33,887 nucleotides of DNA, taken from NCBI GenBank assembly GCA_017528675.1, contig JAFXOO010000142.1, positions 1-33,887 on the forward strand, in the 5' to 3' direction. Origin of the DNA: Oscillospiraceae bacterium (GTDB lineage: Bacteria > Bacillota > Clostridia > Oscillospirales > Ruminococcaceae). Shown in pieces: positions 23,261-30,479 of the stretch (its first letter is position 1; each line of letters starts with the position of its first letter). The position numbers and the translations under genes are program-made. The notes below the pieces were generated by a model that did not search any database, was not told the origin of the DNA, and saw only the letters and a list, made by a program, of their open reading frames with translations.

Positions 23261-23863
23261 CTACATCTGCAAAAGCTGCACCACCAGCACGCCTGCCGCA
23301 ACCAGCAGCTCTGCGGCTGCCACCACGATCACACCGATGTACAGCTTCTTCCGGGTGCTGCGTTTTGCCCGTTCCTGCTGCTTCTCGATGTCATCGAGCG
23401 TTTCGCCGTGCAGGAATGCCAGCACCTCACGGTAGGTCTGGATGTCGTTCTGTTCCTTGAACTGCTCCATCTTATGGAACGCCAGAAAGATCACGACCGC
23501 CAGCACTCCGGCAAGCATGCATCCGAGCAGCCTGCCGACCTCACCGCCGTACTCCACCAGAGCCGTTACGCCGAACATCAGCGCAAACAGGCTCCCAATG
23601 CCGAGCCAATGCAGCCGCTTCAGGGTCTTTGCATCCTCATTCTGTACCGTGTTTTTCATAATCTCCACATCTCCTTTGACAAGTTCGTCGAGTGAAACAC
23701 CAAAGAGATCGCTCAGGATCAGCAGACTGTGTACATCGGGATAGCTCTTTTCCGTCTCCCAGTTGGAAACCGTCTGCCGGCTGACATAGGCCTTCTCTGC
23801 CAGTGTCTCCTGCGACCAGTTCTGTTCCGTCCGCAGCCGTTTGATCGTCTTACCAAGCTCCAT
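23261..23863 (-). CDS. XRE-family transcriptional regulator with C-terminal membrane segments
   Basis: This 200-aa protein starts at the ATG at 23863, which has AAAGGAGGG 7 nt upstream. An XRE/Cro-type helix-turn-helix fills about residues 4-62: IKRLRTEQNWSQETLAEKA, SRQTVSNWETEKSYPD, then LLILSDLFGVSLDELVKGD. A linker leads to two hydrophobic helices (about 83-130) and a third at the C-terminus (about 172-197). Membrane-tethered XRE regulators of this layout are common in Clostridia; the signal they sense is generally unknown. An inverted repeat just upstream of its promoter suggests autoregulation. Convergent with the 137-aa gene. Confidence 0.9.
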   Translation of the reverse strand: MELGKTIKRLRTEQNWSQETLAEKAYVSRQTVSNWETEKSYPDVHSLLILSDLFGVSLDELVKGDVEIMKNTVQNEDAKTLKRLHWLGIGSLFALMFGVTALVEYGGEVGRLLGCMLAGVLAVVIFLAFHKMEQFKEQNDIQTYREVLAFLHGETLDDIEKQQERAKRSTRKKLYIGVIVVAAAELLVAAGVLVVQLLQM

Positions 23864-23902
23864 CGTGTTCCCTCCTTTCTGCCGGGCTCTCCGGCTGATC
23901 TC

Positions 23903-23931
23903 ATCATAGCAGATGTGGTGTGAAAATGCAA
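23903..23931 (-). promoter_or_regulatory. Promoter of the XRE regulator
   Basis: On the minus strand: TTGCAT (23926-23931), a 17-nt spacer and TATGAT (23903-23908), with TGC before the -10. The start of translation is about 40 nt downstream. Confidence 0.75.
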
Positions 23932-23936
23932 CCAAA

Positions 23937-23973
23937 GCTCTTTGACATCCGACAAAAATCGTTGTCAAAGAGC
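23937..23973. promoter_or_regulatory. Inverted-repeat operator candidate
   Basis: GCTCTTTGACA (23937-23947) and TGTCAAAGAGC (23963-23973) form a perfect 11-bp inverted repeat with a 15-nt spacer. A further CTTTGACATC follows at 23973-23982. It lies 5 nt upstream of the -35 box of the XRE gene and just after the cdd stop. It could also form a hairpin, but no T-run follows. Confidence 0.6.
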
Positions 23974-23980
23974 TTTGACA

Positions 23981-24379
23981 TCACATATCTGCGTCATTTC
24001 CAAGCTGAAACCTACCCGGCAGCAGCTCTCCGAGCGTGTGCACGCCGTCCGTCAGGATGACCCGCAGAGCCTCCCCGCCGAACTCCGCCAGAACCTGCCG
24101 GCATGCCCCGCAGGGCATACAGGGCGCATCCGGTGCATGCCCCTCCGGTGCCCCACAGATGGCAACGGCACGAATTTTCCGGTGCCCCTCCGAGACTGCC
24201 TTGACAACCGCCGTCCGTTCTGCGCAGATACATTCACCATAGGCAGCATTCTCGACATTGCAGCCTGTAAAGACCGTCCCGTCCTCTGTCAGGAGCGCTG
24301 CGCCGACCGCAAAATGCGAATACACGCAGTAGGCACGTTCCCGTGCCGCACGGGCTGCCTGCATCAGTGTTTCCTCCAT
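23981..24379 (-). CDS. cdd: Cytidine deaminase
   Basis: This 132-aa zinc enzyme deaminates cytidine and deoxycytidine to uridine forms for pyrimidine salvage. The active-site motif is CNVENAAYGECICAERTA, with the catalytic Glu in CAE, and the other zinc ligands lie in PCGACRQVLAEF. I chose the second in-frame ATG (protein begins MEETLMQAAR) because GAGGAGGGGG lies just upstream and the length then matches small homotetrameric CDAs (about 130-136 aa). The stop lies 8 nt from the operator-like inverted repeat. It lies downstream of ackA in the same direction, separated by a terminator hairpin. Confidence 0.95.
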   Translation of the reverse strand: MEETLMQAARAARERAYCVYSHFAVGAALLTEDGTVFTGCNVENAAYGECICAERTAVVKAVSEGHRKIRAVAICGAPEGHAPDAPCMPCGACRQVLAEFGGEALRVILTDGVHTLGELLPGRFQLGNDADM

Positions 24380-24394
24380 AGGCTCCCCCTCCTC

Positions 24395-24423
24395 TTGCAA
24401 TTTCACAGCAAGTGTGCTATAAT
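24395..24423 (+). promoter_or_regulatory. Plus-strand promoter facing the ackA 3' end
   Basis: TTGCAA (24395-24400), a 17-nt spacer and TATAAT (24418-24423), with TGC before the -10, is an excellent match. No plus-strand gene follows. The transcript would run straight into the hairpin at 24425-24452 and then antisense to ackA. Confidence 0.6.
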
Positions 24424-24424
24424 G

Positions 24425-24452
24425 AAACAGGAGGCCGTGAAGCCTCCTGTTT
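24425..24452. terminator. Bidirectional terminator hairpin after ackA
   Basis: An 11-bp stem AAACAGGAGGC (24425-24435) / GCCTCCTGTTT (24442-24452) with a 6-nt loop ends in T on both strands. It lies 6 nt after the ackA stop. Confidence 0.8.
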
Positions 24453-24458
24453 TACGCA

Positions 24459-25658
24459 TTACTTGGAAATGAGCGCCAGCGTATCTCTCGCGATCAGCAG
24501 CTCCTCATTGGTCGGAACGACCCATACCTGCACCTTGGAATCGGAGCGGGAAACCTTCTGGAGCTTGCCGTGGATGCCTGCATTGGTCACGGGGTCGATC
24601 TTGATGCCGAGGATATCCATATCCGTGCACACATCCTCACGCACGTCCGGTGCGTTCTCACCGATACCGCCGGTAAACAGCACTGCATCCAGACCGTTCA
24701 TCGCAGCCGCAAAGGCACCGATGTACTTCTTGATCTGGTAAACGAGCATTTCCTTGGACAGCAGCGCTCTCTTGTTGCCCTGCTCCGCTGCAGCGGATAC
24801 GTCACGGTTGTCCGAGCCGACGCCGGAAACGCCCAGGAAGCCGGACTTCTTGTTCATGTAGTCGCTCATCTCAGCCGGTGTGAAGCCGTGCTTCTCCATG
24901 ACAAAGGTCACAGCAGACGGATCCACAGCGCCGGTTCTGGTGCCCATCAGCACGCCGTCGAGGGGCGTGAAGCCCATTGTGGTATCCACGGATCTGCCGC
25001 CGTCAATGGCAGTGATGGAGGAGCCGTTGCCGAGGTGGCAGGATACGATCTTGAGATCCTTGACATCCTTGCCCATTGCCTTGGCGAGCGCCTGGGATAC
25101 GAAGCGGTGAGAGGTGCCGTGGAAGCCATACTTTCTGACATGCAGCTTCTCGTAATCCTCATACGGCAGACCGAACATGAATGCCTTCTCCGGCATGGTC
25201 TGGTGGAATGCCGTGTCGAATACGACTGCCTGCGGTACGGAAGCCGGCATGACGGACTTGCAGGCACGCAGTGCCAGCGCATGGGCATGGTTGTGAACCG
25301 GTGCCAGATCACGCAGCTCGTCGATCTTGTCGATGACCTCATCGGTCACGAGGGTTGTCTCGGAGAAGACCTCAGCGCCCTGCACGATACGGTGGCCGAC
25401 AGCGGAGATCTCGCTCATGTCCTTGATGACAGCGGCATCGCCGGTGGTCAGTACCTCCACGAGCTTCATGAAAGCCTCGGTGTGGGTCGGGAATGCGCAG
25501 TCTGCATCATAGGTTCTTCCGTCAGCGGTCTTGTGGGAAACGTGGCCGTCGATACCGATGCGGTCGCAGTTACCCTTTGCCAGGACGCTCTCGTCCTCCA
25601 TGTTCAGGAGCTGGTACTTCAGCGAGGAACTGCCTGCATTGACAACTAAAATCAGCAT
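24459..25658 (-). CDS. ackA: Acetate kinase
   Basis: This 399-aa enzyme interconverts acetyl phosphate plus ADP and acetate plus ATP, the energy-yielding last step of acetate fermentation. The N-terminus MLILVVNAGSSSLKYQLL is the family signature. GFHGTSHRFV, CHLGNGSSITA, DTTMGFTPLDGVLMGTRTG and FTGGIGENAPDVR are all present, and the length is typical. AAGGAAG precedes the ATG at 25658. A strong promoter lies about 65 nt upstream with a small hairpin in the leader. No pta gene is next to it here. Its divergent neighbour is a lipoprotein operon that also contains tmcAL, an acetate-using enzyme. Confidence 0.97.
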   Translation of the reverse strand: MLILVVNAGSSSLKYQLLNMEDESVLAKGNCDRIGIDGHVSHKTADGRTYDADCAFPTHTEAFMKLVEVLTTGDAAVIKDMSEISAVGHRIVQGAEVFSETTLVTDEVIDKIDELRDLAPVHNHAHALALRACKSVMPASVPQAVVFDTAFHQTMPEKAFMFGLPYEDYEKLHVRKYGFHGTSHRFVSQALAKAMGKDVKDLKIVSCHLGNGSSITAIDGGRSVDTTMGFTPLDGVLMGTRTGAVDPSAVTFVMEKHGFTPAEMSDYMNKKSGFLGVSGVGSDNRDVSAAAEQGNKRALLSKEMLVYQIKKYIGAFAAAMNGLDAVLFTGGIGENAPDVREDVCTDMDILGIKIDPVTNAGIHGKLQKVSRSDSKVQVWVVPTNEELLIARDTLALISK

Positions 25659-25720
25659 ATGACTCTTCCTTTCGGTTTTGAAATAAATGGATGCCCCGCA
25701 CAAGCCGGGCAGTCATTACT

Positions 25721-25749
25721 ATTATAACCAATTATCCGGAAAATTGCAA
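25721..25749 (-). promoter_or_regulatory. ackA promoter
   Basis: On the minus strand: TTGCAA (25744-25749), a 17-nt spacer and TATAAT (25721-25726). The -35 hexamer is a palindrome shared with the divergent plus-strand promoter. Confidence 0.85.
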
Positions 25750-25773
25750 GTGTTTTTTCAAACATTTTACAAT
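25744..25773 (+). promoter_or_regulatory. Candidate promoter of the lipoprotein operon
   Basis: TTGCAA (25744-25749), an 18-nt spacer and TACAAT (25768-25773), within AT-rich DNA about 50 nt upstream of the lipoprotein start. The -35 box is the same six bases used by ackA on the other strand. Confidence 0.6.
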
Positions 25774-25821
25774 TCCGGTAAAAAAGAATGGATTGCACGC
25801 CGTGCAGAAAGGAGCAAAACC

Positions 25822-26802
25822 ATGAATAGGAAACCATTTCTTCCGCTTCTCCTCGTCCTCGCCCTGACGGGATGCAGCGCCGGGACGGAGAGCAGTACGC
25901 CTGCGGCAAACCCGGAGACCGAGCCGGTGACCACATCCGCAGCAGAGGAAACCTCCGGCCCGGAAACAGCCGGGACGGAACCGACAGACGCTCCGACCGA
26001 AGCGCCTACAGACGCTCCGACCGAGCCGCCCACAGAAGCCGCCGATCCGGAGGAGATTGCCTACCGCTTCCTCTCTGAGGAGCTGATCCCGGCAGATGGC
26101 CTGTCCGATCTCCAGCACTATCTTGCGATTGACTGGGAGTTGGCCTCCCCGACCTGCGGAGAGCTTGTGCCGCCGCAGTCCACCCAGGGCATCATCAGCG
26201 CAGCCGTGGAGGATTTCAGCGGTGACGGCGTACCGGAGCTGCTGACGGTTGTGTCGAGGGGCTATCGCATCGACCTGGATTTCTACACGATTGCAGATGA
26301 CACCTGCCGCATGATCGGCAGCTATTCGATTGAGAGCAGCCAGAGCGTGAATATCACCCCGGAAATCAGCATCAAGAACGGCAAAGTGATCGTGGAGTAC
26401 AGCTCCATGGCACTGCCCGGATGCAGCAGCTACGGCAATGCCTTCATCGCTCTTTCCGCCACGGATGGCGGCATCAACACGCTCTGTGAGCTTTCCGGCT
26501 TCCGTGTTCCCGGCTCTATGACGCTGAATGTAAACGGCTCCGTCAAGCTCGATGTGGCCGTGGATGAAATGGAGGATGACAACTCTCATCCGGATATTGA
26601 GCAGGCGGCCATGCAGTGCTTGCAGGATGCCGGTCTGGATCCGGTCAGCGTACAGGCAGGCTGGTCAGAGAGTATGGATCTGAGCTATGGCATTTACCCG
26701 CAGATCGAGGGAAAGACGAAACTCTTTGACACCACCTCTGATGAGGAGAGCAATGTCCGGTTCAATGACTATACCGGCCTGCGGGACAAGCTCGCACAGT
26801 GA
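25822..26802 (+). CDS. Lipoprotein A with one copy of an unrecognised domain
   Basis: This 326-aa lipoprotein has AAAGGAG upstream of its ATG. The signal peptide ends in the lipobox LTGC (Cys18). Residues 19-75 are a Thr/Glu/Pro/Ala spacer with repeated APTEAPTDAPT. The mature domain (about 77-326) begins AYRFLSEELIPADGLSD, contains DFSGDGVPELLTV (131-143), which looks like a D-x-x-x-D-G calcium-type loop as in FG-GAP/VCBS proteins, and ends NDYTGLRDKL. The same unit occurs twice in the next gene. Extracytoplasmic, membrane-anchored; the function is unknown. It is the first gene of an operon with lipoprotein B, tmcAL and a HAD phosphatase. Confidence 0.88.
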   Translation: MNRKPFLPLLLVLALTGCSAGTESSTPAANPETEPVTTSAAEETSGPETAGTEPTDAPTEAPTDAPTEPPTEAADPEEIAYRFLSEELIPADGLSDLQHYLAIDWELASPTCGELVPPQSTQGIISAAVEDFSGDGVPELLTVVSRGYRIDLDFYTIADDTCRMIGSYSIESSQSVNITPEISIKNGKVIVEYSSMALPGCSSYGNAFIALSATDGGINTLCELSGFRVPGSMTLNVNGSVKLDVAVDEMEDDNSHPDIEQAAMQCLQDAGLDPVSVQAGWSESMDLSYGIYPQIEGKTKLFDTTSDEESNVRFNDYTGLRDKLAQ

Positions 26803-26836
26803 CCGCTGCCAGTATGCAGCAGAAAGGAGCAGGCCC

Positions 26837-28474
26837 ATGAAAATGAAACCATTTCTTCCGCTTCTCCTCGCCCTCGCCCTGACGGGATGCAGCGCCGGGA
26901 CGGAGCGCAGTACGCCGGATGCAGTGCCGGAGACTGTTCCCGTGGCCGATGTCACCGCCGGGGAGACTGCTGAGGTACCCGCTGTAACAGAAGCCCCCAC
27001 AGAGAAGCCCACAGCCCCGCCCTCCGAAGCCATGCGTTATCTCCAGGATGCGCTCGTCCCCCTCTATGGCCTGTCCGAACTCACGCCCTACAGCCCGAAG
27101 CAGGCGCCGCCCGCATCCGCACTGGGCATCCTCAGCGCCGTGGAGCAGGACTTCACCGGCGACGGCACGCCCGATCTGCTCATCGTCCGGCAGGATGAAA
27201 CAGCATGCCTCCTCGACCTTTACACACGCACCGGCGCAGACTATGATCTCGCTTACAGCTATACCTGCTGTTCGGCGGCAGATCAGCCCGCCGCACTGGT
27301 GCATCTCTCGCAGCAGGATGATCTGCTGCTTGTAAACGGCAGCGATGCCTTGCACAGGCGTTATGCTGTCCTCAGAGCCACAGACAGCGGTTTTGAAGAA
27401 ACAGCCGTGCTCGGATATGCCCGCAGTGAAGACTACAGCAATGTCAGCTATACGATCAACGATGTGCCGCAGGAGCTTAAAATGGATCAGCCCGGTGTCG
27501 AGGATCGTCTGAGCCCGTTCGGAGAGCTTGTAGCGCATTCCTGTGATGCCCTGCGCAGCGGCGGTGTCCGCATCCCGGAAACCGAGGCGCTGACGGACAT
27601 CAGCTATTCCTCTAACGCCATCCGCACTGTTTCCGGCATGATCCAGGAGCAGAAGGATATCTTCCGCCATGATTTATCTGATCGTTTCTCTGATGACAGT
27701 ACCGCCTTCGGCATCGACTTCACCGGTCTGCCAAGAGAACAGGCGGCAGACTCGCCGGAGAAAATCGCCCGCCGCTTTCTGCGCACTGAGCTGATCCCGG
27801 CCTGGGGGCTGTCGGATCCCGGCGCCACCTATGATCTGGCGTGGCATGAGGACAGGGGCATCGAGCCGGAGCTGCCCCACGATGCACAGGGCATCGTCGG
27901 TGCCTTCGTGCAGGACTTTGGCGGCACACCGGTGCTCCTGACCATCCGTGCAGAGCGTACCACGCTCGTCCTCGACAGCTACCGCATCGGGGATAACACC
28001 TGCACCCCGCTCGCAAGCCGGACGCTTCCGGGCTGTGCCACCCGGATCTACCGGCAGGGCGACCTGCTGCTGGCCGATCACTTCAGGAACGGGACAAATT
28101 CCTACACGGCAGAGCTGACCGCCCTGCGCCTGACCGCCGACGGCCTGGAGGATGTGCTGCATATCGTCCAGTCCGATACACCCGGCAAGGAGACGCTCCT
28201 GATCGACGGCGCCGAGGTCATGACGGCGGCCGATGTGCTCGACCCGGACAGCGTGAAAGGCACTGTGCAGGCAGCGCTCGGCAAAGCCGGTATCCGCTGC
28301 GAGGACGTTTCTTATCTGATCGCAAGCGAGCTGCCCTATGAGGCTTCCTGTGATATGCTCGTATTCACGCTTTCCGATGAGGACAGCATCCTGACACTCG
28401 GCGGCTTCGGCGCCTACCGGGATGTCTGGCTGGAAGACAAAACCGGTCTGCGTGCATGGCTGCGCCGCAGGTAG
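26837..28474 (+). CDS. Lipoprotein B with two tandem copies of the same domain
   Basis: This 545-aa lipoprotein starts 34 nt after lipoprotein A. Its signal peptide and the first 28 or so codons are almost identical to A in DNA as well as protein, with lipobox LTGC (Cys18). Unit 1 spans about 66-300: YLQDALVPLYGLSEL, DFTGDGTPDLLIV (105-117), ending IDFTGLPREQ. Unit 2 spans about 308-545: ARRFLRTELIPAWGLSD, then DFGGTPVLLTI (360-370), where the acidic loop is lost, ending EDKTGLRAWL. The function is unknown. Recent duplication or gene conversion of the 5' end is likely. tmcAL follows after 29 nt. Confidence 0.88.
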   Translation: MKMKPFLPLLLALALTGCSAGTERSTPDAVPETVPVADVTAGETAEVPAVTEAPTEKPTAPPSEAMRYLQDALVPLYGLSELTPYSPKQAPPASALGILSAVEQDFTGDGTPDLLIVRQDETACLLDLYTRTGADYDLAYSYTCCSAADQPAALVHLSQQDDLLLVNGSDALHRRYAVLRATDSGFEETAVLGYARSEDYSNVSYTINDVPQELKMDQPGVEDRLSPFGELVAHSCDALRSGGVRIPETEALTDISYSSNAIRTVSGMIQEQKDIFRHDLSDRFSDDSTAFGIDFTGLPREQAADSPEKIARRFLRTELIPAWGLSDPGATYDLAWHEDRGIEPELPHDAQGIVGAFVQDFGGTPVLLTIRAERTTLVLDSYRIGDNTCTPLASRTLPGCATRIYRQGDLLLADHFRNGTNSYTAELTALRLTADGLEDVLHIVQSDTPGKETLLIDGAEVMTAADVLDPDSVKGTVQAALGKAGIRCEDVSYLIASELPYEASCDMLVFTLSDEDSILTLGGFGAYRDVWLEDKTGLRAWLRRR

Positions 28475-28503
28475 CTCAACGAACAAAAAGAAGGAGAATC
28501 ACA

Positions 28504-29706
28504 ATGAAAGTCAGCGCCATCATCTGCGAATACAACCCCCTCCACAATGGCCATGTCTACCACATCGAGGAGACCCGCCGCAACGGAGCCACCCACATCG
28601 TCTGCATCCTGAGCAGCAATTTTGTCCAGCGCGGCGATGTATCGCTCCTGAGCAAATTTGACCGTGCACGCCTTGCCATCCAGGCGGGTGCGGATCTCGT
28701 GATCGAGCTGCCCACGCCCTTTTCCTGCGCCGCCGCCGAGGTCTATGCCTCCGGTGCCGTGTCCATCCTGAACCGGCTCGGCATTGTGGACGAGCTGAGC
28801 TTCGGCAGCTCCACGGGCAACATCGAGGACATCGCCCTCCTGACGGAAGCATCGCTCTCCACCACCAGGATCTACGGCGACCGCATCCGGGAACGTATGA
28901 AGCAGGGCGAATCCTACCCTGCCGCTGTCTGGGAGATTGTCCGGCAGCGCTACGGCAACCAGGTTGCCGGGAAGATGCACGACCCGAATAATCTCCTTGC
29001 GATTGAATATGTCAAGGCGATGCAGCGCCAGAAGGTGCAATTCAAGGCGTTCACCATTCCGAGAAAATGCGTGATGCATGACAGCCCCCTGACCGAGGAG
29101 CACTACGCCAGCGCCAGCTATATCCGGAAATCCGTCATGGAAGGCGAGCTGCGCTATGTGCATTACATGCCACGCTATGCCGCCCGCTATCTCTCTGACC
29201 GTATCGGTGAGGGCAGGGTGGCAACCTTCCGGCAGCTTGAGCGTGTGGCACTCTACCGCATGCGCACCATCACCGAGCAGGAGCTGCTGACGGTTCCGGA
29301 TATGACCGAGCAGCTTGCCGGCCGGTTCTATGCGGCACGGAATGCCAACTCCCTGGAGGAGCTGCTCTCCCAGGTCAAAACAAGGTGCTATACGATGTCC
29401 CGCATCCGCCGGATTGTGATGTGTGCCCTCATCGGCCTGCGTAAGGAGGCGCTGCTGCTTGAACCGCCCTATGCAAGGGTGCTGGCGTTCAGTGACCGTG
29501 GCCGGGAGCTCATGGGCATTGCGCAGAAGAAGACTTCCATCCCCATCAATACCTCCCTTGCAAAGCTCCGGGATGAGGACCGTGCCTGTGAAGTGTTCGT
29601 GAAGATGGAGGAGCGTGCCTCCCATGTCTACGGCCTTGCACAGGGGACGATCTCGTCCGCCGAGGAGGATTTCCGTGCCCGCATTATCAAGGAGGACAGA
29701 GCATGA
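28504..29706 (+). CDS. tmcAL: tRNA(Met) cytidine acetate ligase TmcAL
   Basis: This 400-aa enzyme (YlbM family) uses ATP and acetate to form N4-acetylcytidine at the wobble position of elongator tRNA-Met. The nucleotidyltransferase-like N-terminus has CEYNPLHNGHVYHI, the HxGH-type motif, then SSNFVQRGDVSLLSKFDRA and ADLVIELPTPFSCAAAEVYA. The C-terminal half carries the tRNA-binding helical part. The ATG at 28504 has AAGGAG upstream; upstream in-frame codons overlap the lipoprotein gene. Its stop overlaps the next start (ATGA). Length matches the family (about 390-410 aa). Gene-function assignment is firm, and co-expression with the lipoproteins is inferred from spacing. Confidence 0.94.
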   Translation: MKVSAIICEYNPLHNGHVYHIEETRRNGATHIVCILSSNFVQRGDVSLLSKFDRARLAIQAGADLVIELPTPFSCAAAEVYASGAVSILNRLGIVDELSFGSSTGNIEDIALLTEASLSTTRIYGDRIRERMKQGESYPAAVWEIVRQRYGNQVAGKMHDPNNLLAIEYVKAMQRQKVQFKAFTIPRKCVMHDSPLTEEHYASASYIRKSVMEGELRYVHYMPRYAARYLSDRIGEGRVATFRQLERVALYRMRTITEQELLTVPDMTEQLAGRFYAARNANSLEELLSQVKTRCYTMSRIRRIVMCALIGLRKEALLLEPPYARVLAFSDRGRELMGIAQKKTSIPINTSLAKLRDEDRACEVFVKMEERASHVYGLAQGTISSAEEDFRARIIKEDRA

Positions 29707-30356
29707 CCATCCGCAGCGTAATCCTCGACATGGATGGCACCCTGCTCGACTCCATGCCCATCTGGCACGAGATTGACATACGGTTTTTTGAGGAAAACGG
29801 TCTGACCTATCCGGAAGGATTATCCGAGCAGGTCAATAAGATGTCGATGGAGGAATGGGCGGAGTTCTTTGTCCGTGAATTTGATATCGCCCATCATACG
29901 CCGGAAAGTGTCATCCGGCGCATCGAGGAGATGGCAGCGGAATACTACACGGAGCGCATCCCGCTCAAGCCCTTTGTCACGGAATTTCTGGATTATCTCG
30001 ATGCTAAGGCAATTCCCTACGGCGTTGCCACGGCAACCTACCGCAGCTCAGCAAGTGCCGCCTTGCAGCGGCTCGGTGTTTTGCAGCGGATGCGGTTTCT
30101 CCTCACCGCCGAGGATGTCCCCGGCGGCAAGACAACGCCTGCGATGTACCGGCGTGCCGCATCTCTGCTCGGCACCGCCCCCGCCGATACGCTTATTGTC
30201 GAGGATGCGCTCCACTGCGTCCGGATGGCTGTGCAATGCGGTTTTCCGGTCGCTGCCGTCCACGATGCGAGCTGCCCGCCGGCGGAATGGGCAGAGATCT
30301 GCCGCCTTACGCCGCTGCATGGGGAAAATCTGCGGGAGATTTTGTTGAATCTGTAG
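29703..30356 (+). CDS. HAD-superfamily phosphatase, beta-phosphoglucomutase-like
   Basis: This is a 217-aa HAD subfamily IA protein with a helical cap. Motif I is LDMDGTLLDSMP near the N-terminus, with both nucleophile and acid/base Asp present. Motif II is ATATYRSS (a Thr), motif III probably the Lys in VPGGKTTPAMY, and motif IV VEDALHCV, where one acidic residue of the usual ED/DD pair is clear. The ATG overlaps the tmcAL stop (ATGA), so translation is coupled. Likely substrates are sugar phosphates or similar small phosphoesters; no specific one can be assigned. A terminator follows. Confidence 0.9.
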   Translation: MTIRSVILDMDGTLLDSMPIWHEIDIRFFEENGLTYPEGLSEQVNKMSMEEWAEFFVREFDIAHHTPESVIRRIEEMAAEYYTERIPLKPFVTEFLDYLDAKAIPYGVATATYRSSASAALQRLGVLQRMRFLLTAEDVPGGKTTPAMYRRAASLLGTAPADTLIVEDALHCVRMAVQCGFPVAAVHDASCPPAEWAEICRLTPLHGENLREILLNL

Positions 30357-30367
30357 AGAAAACCAGG

Positions 30368-30393
30368 CGGCACTTATGAAAAGTGCCGTTTTT
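30368..30393 (+). terminator. Intrinsic terminator of the lipoprotein-tmcAL-HAD operon
   Basis: CGGCACTT (30368-30375) / AAGTGCCG (30381-30388) with a 5-nt loop is followed by five T. It resembles the hairpin at 23079. Confidence 0.88.
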
Positions 30394-30416
30394 GGGAACA
30401 TCCCGCCCGTTTTTCC

Positions 30417-30445
30417 TTGACGGAATAGGAAAAATCCGGTATAAT
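30417..30445 (+). promoter_or_regulatory. Promoter of the PutP-like symporter
   Basis: TTGACG (30417-30422), a 17-nt spacer and TATAAT (30440-30445), 34 nt upstream of the start codon. Confidence 0.85.
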
Positions 30446-30479
30446 GAAAATGATATTTCCCCGAAAGGAGGCACCCCCA

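Noticed and set aside
24377..24406. Longer cytidine deaminase starting at 24406
   Set aside because: That start has no ribosome site, and GAGGAGGGGG lies inside the extra codons just before the second ATG.
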